A stretch of 64,000 nt of DNA from Sphingobacterium endophyticum (GCF_009733535.1 NZ_SMMI01000010.1:114878-178877); one strand, 5' to 3'; shown: positions 1 to 9,512, counted from the first letter of the stretch. The notes: generated from the letters alone by a model not told the origin. Translations and numbers: made by a program.

Positions 1-247
1 CATCATATTTTACCGTGATTTTTGCTGAATCTGTACCAACTTTCTCAGAAGTCAATGATGATATTTTTAAGGTAGCTCCTGGAAAATCCTTAGCATGTTG
101 AAGTGGATTTACTGCTATAGCGCCTACTGTGTCTGCTAATGCTGTTGAATCCTTAACTTCGCCTTCTTGATTTTTTGTAGGGGTATTACATGAAGCAAGT
201 ACCGCTGTTGCAGCTAATACTGCTAATGCTGATTTAAGTGTTCTCAT
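1..247 (-). CDS. lipoprotein, C-terminal part outside the window
   Basis: The reading frame begins with ATG at 247 on the minus strand and stays open to the window edge, so about 82 codons are visible. It starts with a lipoprotein signal peptide (hydrophobic stretch ending ATAVLASC, Cys20), followed by a polar linker rich in T, K, E and D and then a beta-like stretch. The protein should be exported and lipid-anchored. I do not recognise a family from the visible part, and no function is offered. Confidence 0.7.
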   Translation of the reverse strand, partial: MRTLKSALAVLAATAVLASCNTPTKNQEGEVKDSTALADTVGAIAVNPLQHAKDFPGATLKISSLTSEKVGTDSAKITVKYD

Positions 248-314
248 TTTTAAAATAATATTTAGTCGAAATATGTTTGATTACTAAACAAATATAAACG
301 ATAATTGTTTAATT

Positions 315-1628
315 TTATTGAAAAACAATATGTAATGATTCTTTTATTGCTGCTAGTGTCTTTTTTAAATCCTCCTCTGTATGTGCCGCTGAAATAAATC
401 CTACCTCATATCCAGAAGGTCCAAAATATATTCCTCGGTTCAATAATTCCCTGTGCATGATTTTGTACTTTTCCATGGATGCTGGATCAATTTCATCTGC
501 ACGTTGGATTTTTTCTTGATCAGTAAAGGCAAACCAAAATATTGAACCTATCGTAGTCAGACTTACTTGGTAGTTGTTTTCCTTAATAAATGAACGTAAT
601 TCTTCAACAAATTCTTTGGTAGTTTGCTCTAATCTCTCGTAAAATCCTGGCTGTGCAAGGATTTTCAATGCAGCAATACCTGCGGCCATAGCAACTGGAT
701 TGCCAGAAAGTGTACCAGCTTGGTAAACGGCACCATCTGGTGATATATTACTCATTAATTCTTTGGATGCTCCATAGGCACCAACCGGCATACCACCACC
801 AATTATTTTTCCATAGGTGATAATGTCTGGTTGGATATCATAATATTTTGATGCTCCTTCAAATCCTAATCTGAACCCAGTAATTACTTCGTCCATAATC
901 AACAAGGAACCGTTTTCCTTGGTTATCGATCTTAAGAAATCTATATAGTCCTTATCCTGAATTAATAAGCCATTGTTTGCTGGAACACCTTCAATAATCA
1001 CCGCTGCAATTTGACCTTTAAAGTCTTCGAATACAGCTTTCAATGCCTCTTTATCATTTAATGCAATGACAATTGTTTCATCTGCAAAAGCCTTTGGAAC
1101 ACCTGCTGAGGATGTCTCTCCGAAGGTCACAAGACCTGATCCTGCTTTCACAAGCAAGGAATCGGAATGGCCATGATAACAGCCTTCAAATTTTACTATT
1201 TTATCACGTTTGGTAAATCCACGTGCTAATCGAATAGCCGACATTACAGCTTCTGTACCGGAACTTACAAAACGTATTTTTTCAATTTTCTTATTATTAT
1301 TTAGAATCAATTCTGCAAGATCATTCTCAAGTGAGGTAGGTGCTCCAAAACTTAACCCTTTCCCTAATTGTTCTTCAACCGCCGCTTTGATTTCAGGGGT
1401 ATTGTGTCCTAAGATTAAAGGACCCCATGAACAGCAATAGTCGATAAATTCATTCCCATCAGCGTCCCATAAATGTGCTCGGTCTCCGCGTTCAATAAAT
1501 AAAGGGGTTCCATAAACTGATTTAAAGGCTCGTACTGGAGAATTTACCCCTCCTGGGAAGTATTGCTTAGCTTTTTCAAATAACTTCGCCGACTTTTCAC
1601 GTGAAATATCCGAAGTAGATGTTGTCAT
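315..1628 (-). CDS. hemL: glutamate-1-semialdehyde 2,1-aminomutase
   Basis: Cytosolic PLP enzyme that converts glutamate-1-semialdehyde to 5-aminolevulinate, the last step of the C5 route to tetrapyrroles. Seen: the FPGGVNSPVRAF start region, GTEAVMSAIRLARG, ECYHGHSD-like EGCYHGHSDSLLVKAGSG, the LLIMDEVITGFR Asp, and the PLP lysine in ITYGKIIGGGMPVGA (Lys274 from this start). Length (437 aa) is normal. A TTG nine codons upstream (1655) also keeps the frame open, but a TAATTTTG promoter-like box lies on that TTG, so the ATG at 1628 is preferred. It is a single gene, not visibly in an operon. Confidence 0.95.
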   Translation of the reverse strand: MTTSTSDISREKSAKLFEKAKQYFPGGVNSPVRAFKSVYGTPLFIERGDRAHLWDADGNEFIDYCCSWGPLILGHNTPEIKAAVEEQLGKGLSFGAPTSLENDLAELILNNNKKIEKIRFVSSGTEAVMSAIRLARGFTKRDKIVKFEGCYHGHSDSLLVKAGSGLVTFGETSSAGVPKAFADETIVIALNDKEALKAVFEDFKGQIAAVIIEGVPANNGLLIQDKDYIDFLRSITKENGSLLIMDEVITGFRLGFEGASKYYDIQPDIITYGKIIGGGMPVGAYGASKELMSNISPDGAVYQAGTLSGNPVAMAAGIAALKILAQPGFYERLEQTTKEFVEELRSFIKENNYQVSLTTIGSIFWFAFTDQEKIQRADEIDPASMEKYKIMHRELLNRGIYFGPSGYEVGFISAAHTEEDLKKTLAAIKESLHIVFQ

Positions 1629-1652
1629 AGTCTTCTGTTTGATTGTGTAGAA

Positions 1653-1660
1653 CAAAATTA
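1653..1660 (-). promoter_or_regulatory. -7 promoter box of hemL
   Basis: On the minus strand this reads TAATTTTG, an exact TAnnTTTG match to the Bacteroidota -7 element, 25 bp before the hemL ATG. The region where the -33 box should lie is made of the AGTATTTAG-type repeat, and no TTTG is clear there. Confidence 0.4.
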
Positions 1661-1690
1661 ATATTTAGTAGTTAGTATTTGGTATTTAGT
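1661..1690. repeat. AGTATTTAG-type low-complexity repeat
   Basis: Iterated units such as ATTTAGTAGTTAG and GTATTTAG lie just upstream of hemL. Close relatives occur at 35265-35295, 53805-53834 and 53921-53959, always in spacers. Confidence 0.6.
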
Positions 1691-1778
1691 CCCTGATAAG
1701 TTTGAAAAATAGGGATTATGACGAAAATGTGGCTTTAGGATAGATATTTTAAAAATGCTAGAGCCATAGCTAAAACAA

Positions 1779-1804
1779 AGAAAGCTCCACTATGGGAGCT
1801 TTCT
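1779..1804 (-). terminator. terminator after sucC
   Basis: A 10-bp perfect stem (AGAAAGCTCC/GGAGCTTTCT) with a 6-nt loop, followed on the minus strand by a T-rich tail. It sits 19 bp past the sucC stop. Confidence 0.75.
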
Positions 1805-1822
1805 CTTATTTTTTTGGTATTC

Positions 1823-3022
1823 TTATTTACCTTCTTCTAGAACTTTAGTAACTAGTTCAGCCGCTTCTTTTAATAAGATAGCTGAATATACTTGTAATCC
1901 AGAATTATCAATCAATTCTTTCGCTTCTTTTGCGTTAGTTCCTTGTAAACGAACGATAATTGGAACCGGGATATTTCCGATTTCATTATAAGCGTCAATT
2001 ACACCTTGAGCAACACGGTCACAACGAACGATACCTCCAAAGATGTTAATTAAGATCGCTTTTACATTAGGATCTTTTAAGATGATATTGAAACCAGCTT
2101 TTACAGTTTCAGCATTTGCAGTACCACCAACATCTAAGAAGTTTGCAGGTTCACCACCAGCAATTTTAATGATGTCCATCGTTGCCATAGCTAAACCAGC
2201 ACCGTTTACCATACATCCTACGTTACCATCAAGTTTAACATAGTTAAGGTTGAATTCTCCAGCTTCTACTTCGGTTGGATCTTCTTCAGTAATATCACGT
2301 AATGCTGCAATTTCTGGATGACGGTATAATGCGTTTTCATCCAAATTAACTTTAGCATCTACAGCTAAGATTTTATCATCTGAAGTTTTTAATACAGGGT
2401 TAATCTCAAACATAGATGCATCTATTGAATCATATGCTTTGTATAATGCCGCAACAAATTTAACCATGTCCTTATGTGCCGCTCCTGAAAGTCCTAAGTT
2501 GAAAGCAATCTTACGTGCTTGAAATCCTTGAAGACCTACTTTTGGATCAATCTCTTCCTTGAAAATTAAATGTGGAGTTTTTTCTGCAACCTCTTCGATA
2601 TCCATACCTCCTTCAGTCGAATACATAATAATGTTACGACCTGTAGCACGGTCTAAAAGTACAGACATGTAGAATTCTTTGGTTTCGCTATCACCTGGAT
2701 AGTAAACATCCTGGGCAATTAAAACCTTGTTAACTTTTTTACCTTCTGGACCAGTCTGTGGAGTTACTAGTTGCATACCGATGATGTCTGTTGCTCGTTG
2801 CAATACTTCATCTTGGTTTTTTGCTAACTTAACACCACCACCTTTACCACGGCCACCCGCATGGATTTGTGCTTTTACCACAACCCAATCCGAGTTGAAT
2901 TCTTCCTTCATTCTCTTAGCAGCCTCAACAGCTTGCTCTGGGGTTTCGGCAACAATACCTTCTTGTACTCTTACTCCGAAACTCTTAAGTATTTCTTTTC
3001 CTTGATATTCGTGAATGTTCAT
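1823..3022 (-). CDS. sucC: succinyl-CoA synthetase (ADP-forming), beta subunit
   Basis: TCA cycle enzyme subunit that binds nucleotide and makes ATP (or GTP) while succinyl-CoA is turned into succinate; it works with the alpha subunit SucD, which is not in this window. Seen: the N-terminal [15 protein letters not shown]-grasp domain over residues 1-240 with [12 protein letters not shown] (54-65), metal ligands in FEINP (205-209) and VDAKVNLD, and the C-terminal CoA-ligase domain with [14 protein letters not shown] and [11 protein letters not shown]. The length of 399 aa is typical. It is monocistronic with its own promoter and terminator. Confidence 0.96.
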   Translation of the reverse strand: MNIHEYQGKEILKSFGVRVQEGIVAETPEQAVEAAKRMKEEFNSDWVVVKAQIHAGGRGKGGGVKLAKNQDEVLQRATDIIGMQLVTPQTGPEGKKVNKVLIAQDVYYPGDSETKEFYMSVLLDRATGRNIIMYSTEGGMDIEEVAEKTPHLIFKEEIDPKVGLQGFQARKIAFNLGLSGAAHKDMVKFVAALYKAYDSIDASMFEINPVLKTSDDKILAVDAKVNLDENALYRHPEIAALRDITEEDPTEVEAGEFNLNYVKLDGNVGCMVNGAGLAMATMDIIKIAGGEPANFLDVGGTANAETVKAGFNIILKDPNVKAILINIFGGIVRCDRVAQGVIDAYNEIGNIPVPIIVRLQGTNAKEAKELIDNSGLQVYSAILLKEAAELVTKVLEEGK

Positions 3023-3040
3023 TGATAAAAAAATTTGCTG

Positions 3041-3071
3041 TAAAAATAGCGTATTTATTCGGAAGGGACAA
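3041..3071 (-). promoter_or_regulatory. promoter of sucC
   Basis: On the minus strand TTG (3071-3069) is followed after 20 bp by TATTTTTA (3048-3041), a one-mismatch match to the Bacteroidota TTG-N19-21-TAnnTTTG promoter, 18 bp before the sucC ATG. Confidence 0.45.
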
Positions 3072-3168
3072 GTTATTATTACGATTAAATTGCGCTAATT
3101 TCAATCGTACCCTATTTATTATATTTCCATTTCAACCACTTGTTTTTGTTTTTTATTATTTTCGCAAT

Positions 3169-3822
3169 ATGATCTTAAAGGCCAATAATATTTTTAAGTC
3201 CTATGCTGACCTTGAAATTCTGAAAGGTGTCAGTATCTCTGTCAAAAAAGGAGAGATTGTTTCAATTGTTGGGGCGTCTGGTGCCGGTAAAAGTACCTTG
3301 TTGCATATTATTGGAACACTCGATAAACCCGATAAAGGAACTGTCCTTATCGAAGGTGAAGACGTCTTCGCATTAAATGAAAAACAATTGAGTGACTTCA
3401 GAAATAAGCATATAGGATTTGTATTTCAATTTCATCATCTGCTGCCTGAATTTACCGCATTAGAAAATGTTTGTATTCCTGGATTTATAGCTGGGCAAGA
3501 TAAAAAGTCTGTTGAAAATAGAGCAATGGAATTGTTGGGGATTCTAGGTGTTGAACATCGGGCAAATCATAAACCTGCTGCGATGTCCGGTGGTGAACAG
3601 CAACGCGTATCTGTTGCCCGGGCATTAATCAACAACCCTACATTAATCTTAGCTGACGAACCATCAGGTAATTTAGATTCTGAAAATGCAACCGCATTAC
3701 ATCAGCTTTTCTTTGAATTGAGGGAAAAAATGCAGCAAACTTTTATTATTGTTACCCATAATGAGGAATTGGCCAGAATCTCAGACCGAACTATTCATAT
3801 GAGAGATGGATTAATCTATTAA
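3169..3822 (+). CDS. ABC transporter ATP-binding protein, LolD/MacB-like
   Basis: Cytoplasmic ATPase of the LolD/FtsE/MacB type, whose members power lipoprotein release or substrate export together with FtsX-like permeases. Seen in the 217-aa product: Walker [10 protein letters not shown] (35-43), Q-loop region [16 protein letters not shown], signature [15 protein letters not shown] (139-153), Walker B LILADEP (159-165), D-loop GNLD and H-loop His197. The open frame runs on 49 codons upstream but that stretch is not ABC-like, so the ATG at 3169 is chosen. No permease gene is adjacent, so the partner must be elsewhere. It starts a tight operon of four (1-bp gap to the next gene). Confidence 0.9.
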   Translation: MILKANNIFKSYADLEILKGVSISVKKGEIVSIVGASGAGKSTLLHIIGTLDKPDKGTVLIEGEDVFALNEKQLSDFRNKHIGFVFQFHHLLPEFTALENVCIPGFIAGQDKKSVENRAMELLGILGVEHRANHKPAAMSGGEQQRVSVARALINNPTLILADEPSGNLDSENATALHQLFFELREKMQQTFIIVTHNEELARISDRTIHMRDGLIY

Positions 3823-3823
3823 T

Positions 3824-4291
3824 ATGCAAAAATTACTGATCACTTTTGGAACGAGGCCATTGGCTCAAAGACTTCATAAAATGCTAAATCCTCATTTTCA
3901 AATTATATTTGCTACATCAGAAGAGGTACCTACTTTTTTAGCTGCTAACTACCAAAAAATCCCAACAGGTCTAAATCCGACTTTTGCTCATGAAGCCTTA
4001 AAACTATGCTTAGACAAGCAAATCGACTGTATTTTGCCTTTAGGGTTATCTGAAATCCAGTCTTTGAGCTCAGCAAATGTATTATTTGAAGAATATGGAA
4101 TCCATATTTTGGCACCAAACCAAGAAAATTTGAATGAGTTATTTGTGCTGGAAAACCCGGCTTCTTCGGTTGATTTAATTCTTTGTCAAGATGGTAAAAG
4201 TTTGATCTCTGAAAAAGATTTAGGAATTAAAATTAGCGGATTATTTGCCCTTGCTGATGAGGGGGATGATTTAGCCCTATGTACTATTTAA
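3824..4291 (+). CDS. conserved hypothetical protein, second gene of the LolD operon
   Basis: A 155-aa soluble protein without signal peptide or membrane segment. The alternating beta/alpha pattern (KLLITFGTRPLAQRL, IDCILPLGLSEIQSL, GIHILAPNQENLNELF) resembles the Rossmann-like domain found in front of ATP-grasp domains, but the ATP-grasp part is absent. I cannot name a function. It lies 1 bp behind the ABC ATPase and 3 bp before the HAD-like gene, so the three are surely co-transcribed and probably translationally coupled. Confidence 0.75.
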   Translation: MQKLLITFGTRPLAQRLHKMLNPHFQIIFATSEEVPTFLAANYQKIPTGLNPTFAHEALKLCLDKQIDCILPLGLSEIQSLSSANVLFEEYGIHILAPNQENLNELFVLENPASSVDLILCQDGKSLISEKDLGIKISGLFALADEGDDLALCTI

Positions 4292-4294
4292 AAA

Positions 4295-4852
4295 ATGATA
4301 GATTTTTCTCATATCCCTCAAAATAAAAAATTGTTTCTTTTTGAAATTGACGATGTTCTCTTTCCCAAAAAGGATTATTTGTTACAAATATATTATCTGT
4401 TTGCTCAATTCGTGGAGTTTACAGAAGCTAGGCCAATCGCTTCAGAAATGATTGAGTTTATGAAGGAAACCTATTTGGAGCTAGGAGAGGAAGTAGTGTA
4501 CAGCAAAACAGCTGAAAAATTTAATTTCTCGAATAATTACCATGAAAATTTTGAAAGATTGATGGCAAATGGACATTTACCTTTGAAATTATTCTTATAT
4601 AATGAGATTAAGCTATTATTTGCCTCCATTATTGAGAGGGGAGCCAATATAGCTATTCTAACGAAGGGTAATCCTGTATTGCAGCTGAATAAACTGAAAC
4701 ACATGGATTGGCAAGGTTTCGATAAGAATGTAAAAATTTATTTTATAGACGAGTTAAACTTTAGAAATATTGAACCATTTAGTTATATTGCTTCTGAAAA
4801 TCATCTAACAGAAAGTGATTTGATTTTCATTGAAGACAATTTATCTAAATAA
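4295..4852 (+). CDS. HAD-like protein with altered nucleophile motif
   Basis: A 185-aa protein of haloacid-dehalogenase fold. Motif I is FEIDDVLFP: the general acid Asp19 is kept, but the position of the nucleophilic Asp holds Glu17. Motif II-like ILTKGN is present and the chain stops right after the acidic motif IV (IFIEDN). A canonical HAD phosphatase needs the first Asp, so this may be inactive or act differently; Asp to Glu at this site usually abolishes phosphatase activity. The stop overlaps the next gene's start by one base (TAATG), which indicates coupling. Confidence 0.75.
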   Translation: MIDFSHIPQNKKLFLFEIDDVLFPKKDYLLQIYYLFAQFVEFTEARPIASEMIEFMKETYLELGEEVVYSKTAEKFNFSNNYHENFERLMANGHLPLKLFLYNEIKLLFASIIERGANIAILTKGNPVLQLNKLKHMDWQGFDKNVKIYFIDELNFRNIEPFSYIASENHLTESDLIFIEDNLSK

Positions 4853-6348
4853 TGATGAAAAAATTTCTGTTAGCTGCTGTATTAGTTTCCTGTTTGTTTG
4901 GAACTAGCTGTAAAAAGGATTCAGTTCAACCAACTGACAAACCTGTAGATGAAGATAAAGAGATTCTCTTAAGAGATTCAACTTACTATTATTCCTTAGT
5001 ATTTTCCCTTTGGGAGGATAAACTTCCACAACCTAAGGTGGATGCTAAAGGGGATGCAGATTTAAAAGCCTTTACAAATCCCTATAAGACTTCCGAAGAA
5101 GTTTTAGACGCTCTGAGAAAATACGCTACTGATGATCGATTTAGTTTTGTAGATCGTGCCGGAACGGTTAGTGAAGAAATCCAACAAGGCGTATATAAGG
5201 AAACAGGTGCTACACCCATATATTTGACGACCGTTGATCAAAATAACAATGAGGAAACAAAGCTGTATATAAAATTGGTTCAAAAAAATTCTCCTGCCGA
5301 AAAAGCTGGTTTAAAACGGGGAATGAGAATCGTAAGTATAAATGGTGATTCTAAATTGGATTATGCTACGGATGAAAAACAGAATTTCAAAAACTTTTAT
5401 AAGTTAATTAATGGTGAAGGGACGCTGAATTTAGTGGTTCAAACAGCAGGAGAAACAAAAACCCAGACGATATCGGTGGCTGCTAATGCCTATAATATTG
5501 ATCCTATATTAATCAAGAAAATTTTTACTGTAGGAAATAAAAAGGTAGGTTATTTATTTTATACTTCTTTTGTTAATGTTTATAGTCAATCGGGTACAAA
5601 TGCCTATTATACGGCAATGGTTAATGCTTTCAAAGAATTTGAAACAGCAAACGTCAATGAATTGGTTGTCGACTTAAGATATAACGGTGGCGGTTCAACT
5701 AGTTCTGCTGAACTATTAGCAAATCTCATCGCTCCGACGGCAACTGCTAAAGGAAAAATGTACGACTATAAAGTAAATAAGAATTTAGTCGAAGCTGGTT
5801 GGGTTGATGAGTCAGATCCAAAAGCCCCTTTTAGGTCTGTCAATTTTAATAAAACCAATAGCTTAAATTTATCTAGAGTTTATTTCTTGGGAACAACAGG
5901 AACTGCTTCTGCTAGTGAATTAGTTATCAATGTTCTTAAACCTTATATGAATGTCGAAATTATCACGACAAACGGCAAAGGAACTTACGGAAAACCAGTT
6001 GGATTCTTTGGGTATCCTGTAGTTGATGAATACGCCGATTTATATATTACCTCCTTCCAAATGCTAAATAAGGATGGCTTTGGTGATTATTTTAATGGTT
6101 TAAAAGGTACTAAAACAGATGCACGTGATGGTTTCTTAACGCAATTGGGTGAACAAAATGAGTCCATGCTGGCAACTGCACTAGATCATATCGCTACTGG
6201 AAGTTATTCTGCAAAAGCGTCGGCAAGAAGTACAAAAACTGCTGCCGAACGTATTCAAACACCTTCTCAGCCTGATGTAAATCAGTACAGAAAGAATATG
6301 TACAAATTTTCAGAGCAAAGATTGCCAATTCTGCCAATACAGAATTAA
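4852..6348 (+). CDS. S41 family peptidase, lipoprotein
   Basis: Exported lipoprotein protease of the C-terminal-processing (tail-specific) family. Seen: lipobox FGTSC (Cys20) followed by KKD, a PDZ-like region about 125-215 (KNSPAEKAGLKRGMRIVSING), the substrate-binding LVVDLRYNGGG (271-281), and the catalytic Ser353 in TASASE with Lys381 in TYGKPVG. Ser and Lys are both kept, so an active enzyme is expected in the envelope. It ends the LolD operon and is followed by a paralogue after 70 bp. Substrate unknown. Confidence 0.9.
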   Translation: MMKKFLLAAVLVSCLFGTSCKKDSVQPTDKPVDEDKEILLRDSTYYYSLVFSLWEDKLPQPKVDAKGDADLKAFTNPYKTSEEVLDALRKYATDDRFSFVDRAGTVSEEIQQGVYKETGATPIYLTTVDQNNNEETKLYIKLVQKNSPAEKAGLKRGMRIVSINGDSKLDYATDEKQNFKNFYKLINGEGTLNLVVQTAGETKTQTISVAANAYNIDPILIKKIFTVGNKKVGYLFYTSFVNVYSQSGTNAYYTAMVNAFKEFETANVNELVVDLRYNGGGSTSSAELLANLIAPTATAKGKMYDYKVNKNLVEAGWVDESDPKAPFRSVNFNKTNSLNLSRVYFLGTTGTASASELVINVLKPYMNVEIITTNGKGTYGKPVGFFGYPVVDEYADLYITSFQMLNKDGFGDYFNGLKGTKTDARDGFLTQLGEQNESMLATALDHIATGSYSAKASARSTKTAAERIQTPSQPDVNQYRKNMYKFSEQRLPILPIQN

Positions 6349-6418
6349 TCTTTCCTTAAAAATTTGAGTCAATTATTGGAATCAAATTTGTATGATTTGA
6401 TTTCTCTTATTTATACGA

Positions 6419-7858
6419 ATGAAAAACACGTTTCTAGGAAAGCTATTGGTATTATTAACAATAGTTTCATTAATAGGTTGTAAAAAAGATGTAAAGGAAA
6501 TTGATCCACCACCACGTCCAGATGGGGGGGACCGTAGCATCGACCAACAGGTTCTAGATAGTGTTTACTCCAAGTATAAATATTTGTCATATTGGGAGTC
6601 ATCCATTGAAGTTGCCAATCCAATTTCAAAATTAACGGATAAATACACGGATTATAATGCCCTTCTCTCTTATTTGATGGGGCAGACTCCGGCAAAAACA
6701 GATTATAAATTTCATCCAAATTATGACGGTCCATTGGATCGATTCTCTTGGATCGAAGATATTGAAACGGATTCAAAAGCATCGATTAGAGCTGACCTTG
6801 CTGATGGCTATGGGTTATATATGGCATTTGACGGGAATAGAAATGATAGTTTATTCGTTTTCTTCGTTGAAGGTGGTTCTCCAGGTGAAAAAGCCGGAAT
6901 AAAACGTGGCGATAAAGTCCTTGAAATGCAAGGGGATAAAAAAATGATCTATGCTAATAAAACCAAGATAGACGAGTATATCGACGGTAAGACACTAAGT
7001 ATTAAAACAGAAAGCATTTCTAAAGTTCAAAAATCATATAATTTAACGTACACCTCTTATGACATTCAACCTTTTCAATTAGGAAAAGTCTTTACCGAAA
7101 ATGGCATGAAAGCTGGGTATATCGGCCTTTCTTCTTTTGAGGAATTGACTTCTGGAGGTACTGATACCAAAATGAAACGTGGAATAGATTCAACTTTTAA
7201 TGATTTTGGAACTCAAAATATCAACAACCTTATTGTTGATTTAAGATATAATGGTGGTGGATATGTGAGCACTGCGATCTATCTTTTAAATAAGATTATT
7301 AATAGTTCCGGAAATGGAAAAGTAATGTTTAAATATGATTTGAACAAAAACCTTAAAAAAGAACGTGATCAAGGTAGTCAAGAATTTGTTGATGAAATCT
7401 TCAAAAAAAATAACAGCACCGAAATTACGAATGTTGTCTTTCTTGTTAGTGACTATACTGCCTCAGCAAGTGAAATTGTCATTTCAGCTCTAAAGCCCTA
7501 TATGAATGTAAAAATTGTAGGGGATGATGGTGCAACCTATGGGAAACCTGTTGGCTTTTTTAGGGAAGATATTTTAAATAAAGCCGGGTTATGGGCTGCC
7601 TCCTTTAAAATTATTAATGCAGCGAACTATACAGATTATTGGGATGGTATTCCTGCTGATTATCCATTTATAGATGATAATTTTTATAAGCAATTAGGAG
7701 ATCCTACTGAAGACATGACGAGAAAAGCCTTGGATGTGTTACTCAGTATCTCGGGTAAAAAGGCTTCAACAAGGTCATCAAGGATTCAAAGCTCTTCAAT
7801 GAAGAATGTTCGAGAACTGAATAAAATCCCGCCTCGCAATATGTTAAAGGATAAATAA
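6419..7858 (+). CDS. S41 family peptidase, lipoprotein (paralogue)
   Basis: A second S41 protease, 479 aa, clearly homologous along its whole length to the gene before it. Lipobox LIGC (Cys21), PDZ-like segment GGSPGEKAGIKRGDKVLEM, LIVDLRYNGGG, and the catalytic pair Ser349 (TASASE) and Lys376 (TYGKPVG). The two copies have diverged strongly in the N-terminal 100 residues, so the duplication is old. A 70-bp AT-rich spacer could carry its own promoter. Confidence 0.9.
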   Translation: MKNTFLGKLLVLLTIVSLIGCKKDVKEIDPPPRPDGGDRSIDQQVLDSVYSKYKYLSYWESSIEVANPISKLTDKYTDYNALLSYLMGQTPAKTDYKFHPNYDGPLDRFSWIEDIETDSKASIRADLADGYGLYMAFDGNRNDSLFVFFVEGGSPGEKAGIKRGDKVLEMQGDKKMIYANKTKIDEYIDGKTLSIKTESISKVQKSYNLTYTSYDIQPFQLGKVFTENGMKAGYIGLSSFEELTSGGTDTKMKRGIDSTFNDFGTQNINNLIVDLRYNGGGYVSTAIYLLNKIINSSGNGKVMFKYDLNKNLKKERDQGSQEFVDEIFKKNNSTEITNVVFLVSDYTASASEIVISALKPYMNVKIVGDDGATYGKPVGFFREDILNKAGLWAASFKIINAANYTDYWDGIPADYPFIDDNFYKQLGDPTEDMTRKALDVLLSISGKKASTRSSRIQSSSMKNVRELNKIPPRNMLKDK

Positions 7859-7874
7859 ATCATTATTTAATTAT

Positions 7875-7882
7875 TAACTTTG
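7875..7882 (+). promoter_or_regulatory. -7 promoter box of the LacI-type gene
   Basis: TAACTTTG, an exact TAnnTTTG match, only 4 bp before the ATG at 7887. If used, the transcript would have almost no leader. No clear -33 box is seen. Confidence 0.35.
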
Positions 7883-7886
7883 ACCT

Positions 7887-8897
7887 ATGGCAGGAAACAA
7901 ACCAACTACGATTAAAGAAATCGCTAGGAAACTAAAGATTTCTCCTTCTACAGTGTCTAGAGCATTAAATGATCATCCAAGTATTGGACTCGTTACTACC
8001 ATGCGCGTGAAGAAAATGGCCGAAGAAATGGCATATGAGCCAAATCAAACCGCTATTTTCTTTAAGCAAAGAAAGACATTTACAATTGGGGTCATCCTTC
8101 CTAAACTTTCAGAACCTTTCTTCTCAGAAGCTATTAGTGCCATTGAAACGGTAGCTGAAGAAAAAAAATATACCGTATTATTGGGCCAGTCTCTAGATGA
8201 TGAGAATAGGGAACTTAATATTATCCAAACATTTAAAAAACATAGGGTAGATGGAATATTGATTTCTATGAGTAAGAATACTGGAAATACAGATTTTCTC
8301 ACTCTACTTGCTAAAACTGAAATTCCAATTGTATTTTTTGATTGTGTTCCAGACCTTCCAAATGTACATAAGATCTATAGCGACTTAGAATCGGGTATGA
8401 TCGAAGCTATCGATGCATTTATTGACCGTGGTCATAGCAAAATTGCTTTGATTAATGGCCCTGAATCATTATTGGCATCTAAAGAACGTGCTGATGCATT
8501 TAAAAGTGCTCTCAAAAAGAATAAAATCCCTTTTGATTCCAATTTTATTGTCAATACAGATTTAACAGAACATGGAAATGAAGCTGCTATGGAAAAAATC
8601 TGTTCGTTGATAGATCGACCATCTGCGGTGATTTCTTTTAATGATTTCGTTACCTTAGATCTTATTCGATATGCGAAACAGCGGGGGATAGTCTTGAACC
8701 AAGATATGTTTTTCATTAGCTATGCAAATTATCCTCTATGGAAATATATGGATAACCCGCCTATGGGAAGTATCGAACAATACCCCGAAAAACAAGCTCA
8801 TAAAGCTGCTGAAATATTGTTCGATTGTATTGATAAGAAAGAATATACTAACGACGCTCAAGTGGTCGTTTTCCCTTCAAAATTAGTACTTAAATAA
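7887..8897 (+). CDS. LacI family transcriptional regulator
   Basis: A 336-aa repressor-type protein. Seen: N-terminal helix-turn-helix TIKEIARKLKISPSTVSRALN (about 8-28) with the hinge-helix region AYEPNQTA, and a periplasmic-binding-protein-like effector domain from TIGVILPKLSEPFFSE to the C-terminus. Members of this family bind CG-centred palindromes and usually respond to a sugar or sugar phosphate. It stands alone between the S41 pair and a convergent OsmC gene, so its target is not given by context; the CG-centred palindromes before susC at 30.5 kb are candidates. Confidence 0.95.
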   Translation: MAGNKPTTIKEIARKLKISPSTVSRALNDHPSIGLVTTMRVKKMAEEMAYEPNQTAIFFKQRKTFTIGVILPKLSEPFFSEAISAIETVAEEKKYTVLLGQSLDDENRELNIIQTFKKHRVDGILISMSKNTGNTDFLTLLAKTEIPIVFFDCVPDLPNVHKIYSDLESGMIEAIDAFIDRGHSKIALINGPESLLASKERADAFKSALKKNKIPFDSNFIVNTDLTEHGNEAAMEKICSLIDRPSAVISFNDFVTLDLIRYAKQRGIVLNQDMFFISYANYPLWKYMDNPPMGSIEQYPEKQAHKAAEILFDCIDKKEYTNDAQVVVFPSKLVLK

Positions 8898-8902
8898 AAA
8901 TC

Positions 8903-9319
8903 TTAGTTGATTTGAATGCTATAGGTAATGTCGATTCCGCCATTAGCCAACATATCATGTACTGAACAATATTTTTTTACCGCTAATTCAGCCGCCTTTT
9001 GAGCTTTCGCCTCGTCAATTTGACCTTTTAGCTTAAATGATATGTGAATTTTAGTAAAGATGTTTGGGATTTCTTCCCTACGTTCGCCTTGAACATCTAC
9101 TTCAATATCTTGTAAATCCTGACGTTGTTTTTGTAAAATTGTCGTCAAGTCAAAAACGCTGCATGATCCTAAAGCCATCAAAACCAGCTCCATCGGTCTT
9201 ACTCCTTTTCCTTCTCCACCGATTGATTCCGGACCATCAATGTTTACTTTTACGTTTGATAACTCACTAGAGGCTTCAAAATGTACGCCTTCATTCTGTC
9301 TTTTTAAATGAACTTTCAT
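8903..9319 (-). CDS. OsmC/Ohr family peroxiredoxin-like protein
   Basis: A 138-aa cytosolic protein of the OsmC superfamily, whose members reduce organic hydroperoxides with two cysteines. Both are present: Cys53 in ALGSCSVFDL and Cys118 in KKYCSVHDML. The sequence is closer to the YhfA-like OsmC subgroup than to Ohr. It is convergent with the LacI-type gene (5 bp between the stops) and has no operon partner. Confidence 0.9.
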   Translation of the reverse strand: MKVHLKRQNEGVHFEASSELSNVKVNIDGPESIGGEGKGVRPMELVLMALGSCSVFDLTTILQKQRQDLQDIEVDVQGERREEIPNIFTKIHISFKLKGQIDEAKAQKAAELAVKKYCSVHDMLANGGIDITYSIQIN

Positions 9320-9441
9320 GTTTTAAGTTTTGATAATGTAAAGGTAGGTAAATTAGAATGATTCCTCCTTGCATTGAGATTTTGTATGCTGAATATGGAA
9401 TTCATTTGATAATTCATCCTGCCGAGATCGAGAATAAAAAT

Positions 9442-9480
9442 AAGAAGCCGTATCCTAAATTAATTTGGATACGGCTTCTT
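9442..9480 (-). terminator. terminator after the SGNH lipoprotein gene
   Basis: A 14-bp perfect stem (AAGAAGCCGTATCC and its complement) with an 11-nt loop, followed on the minus strand by a T-rich tail (TTATTTTTATT). Confidence 0.8.
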
Positions 9481-9512
9481 GATTATTTTAAAGCTAATGA
9501 TTTAGCCAATTT

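Noticed and set aside
1629..1655. TTG start of hemL nine codons upstream
   Set aside because: A TAATTTTG promoter-like box lies over that codon, and the residues before the ATG are not family-like.
3022..3168. N-terminal extension of the LolD-like protein
   Set aside because: The extra residues do not resemble ABC proteins and would run across the sucC promoter region.
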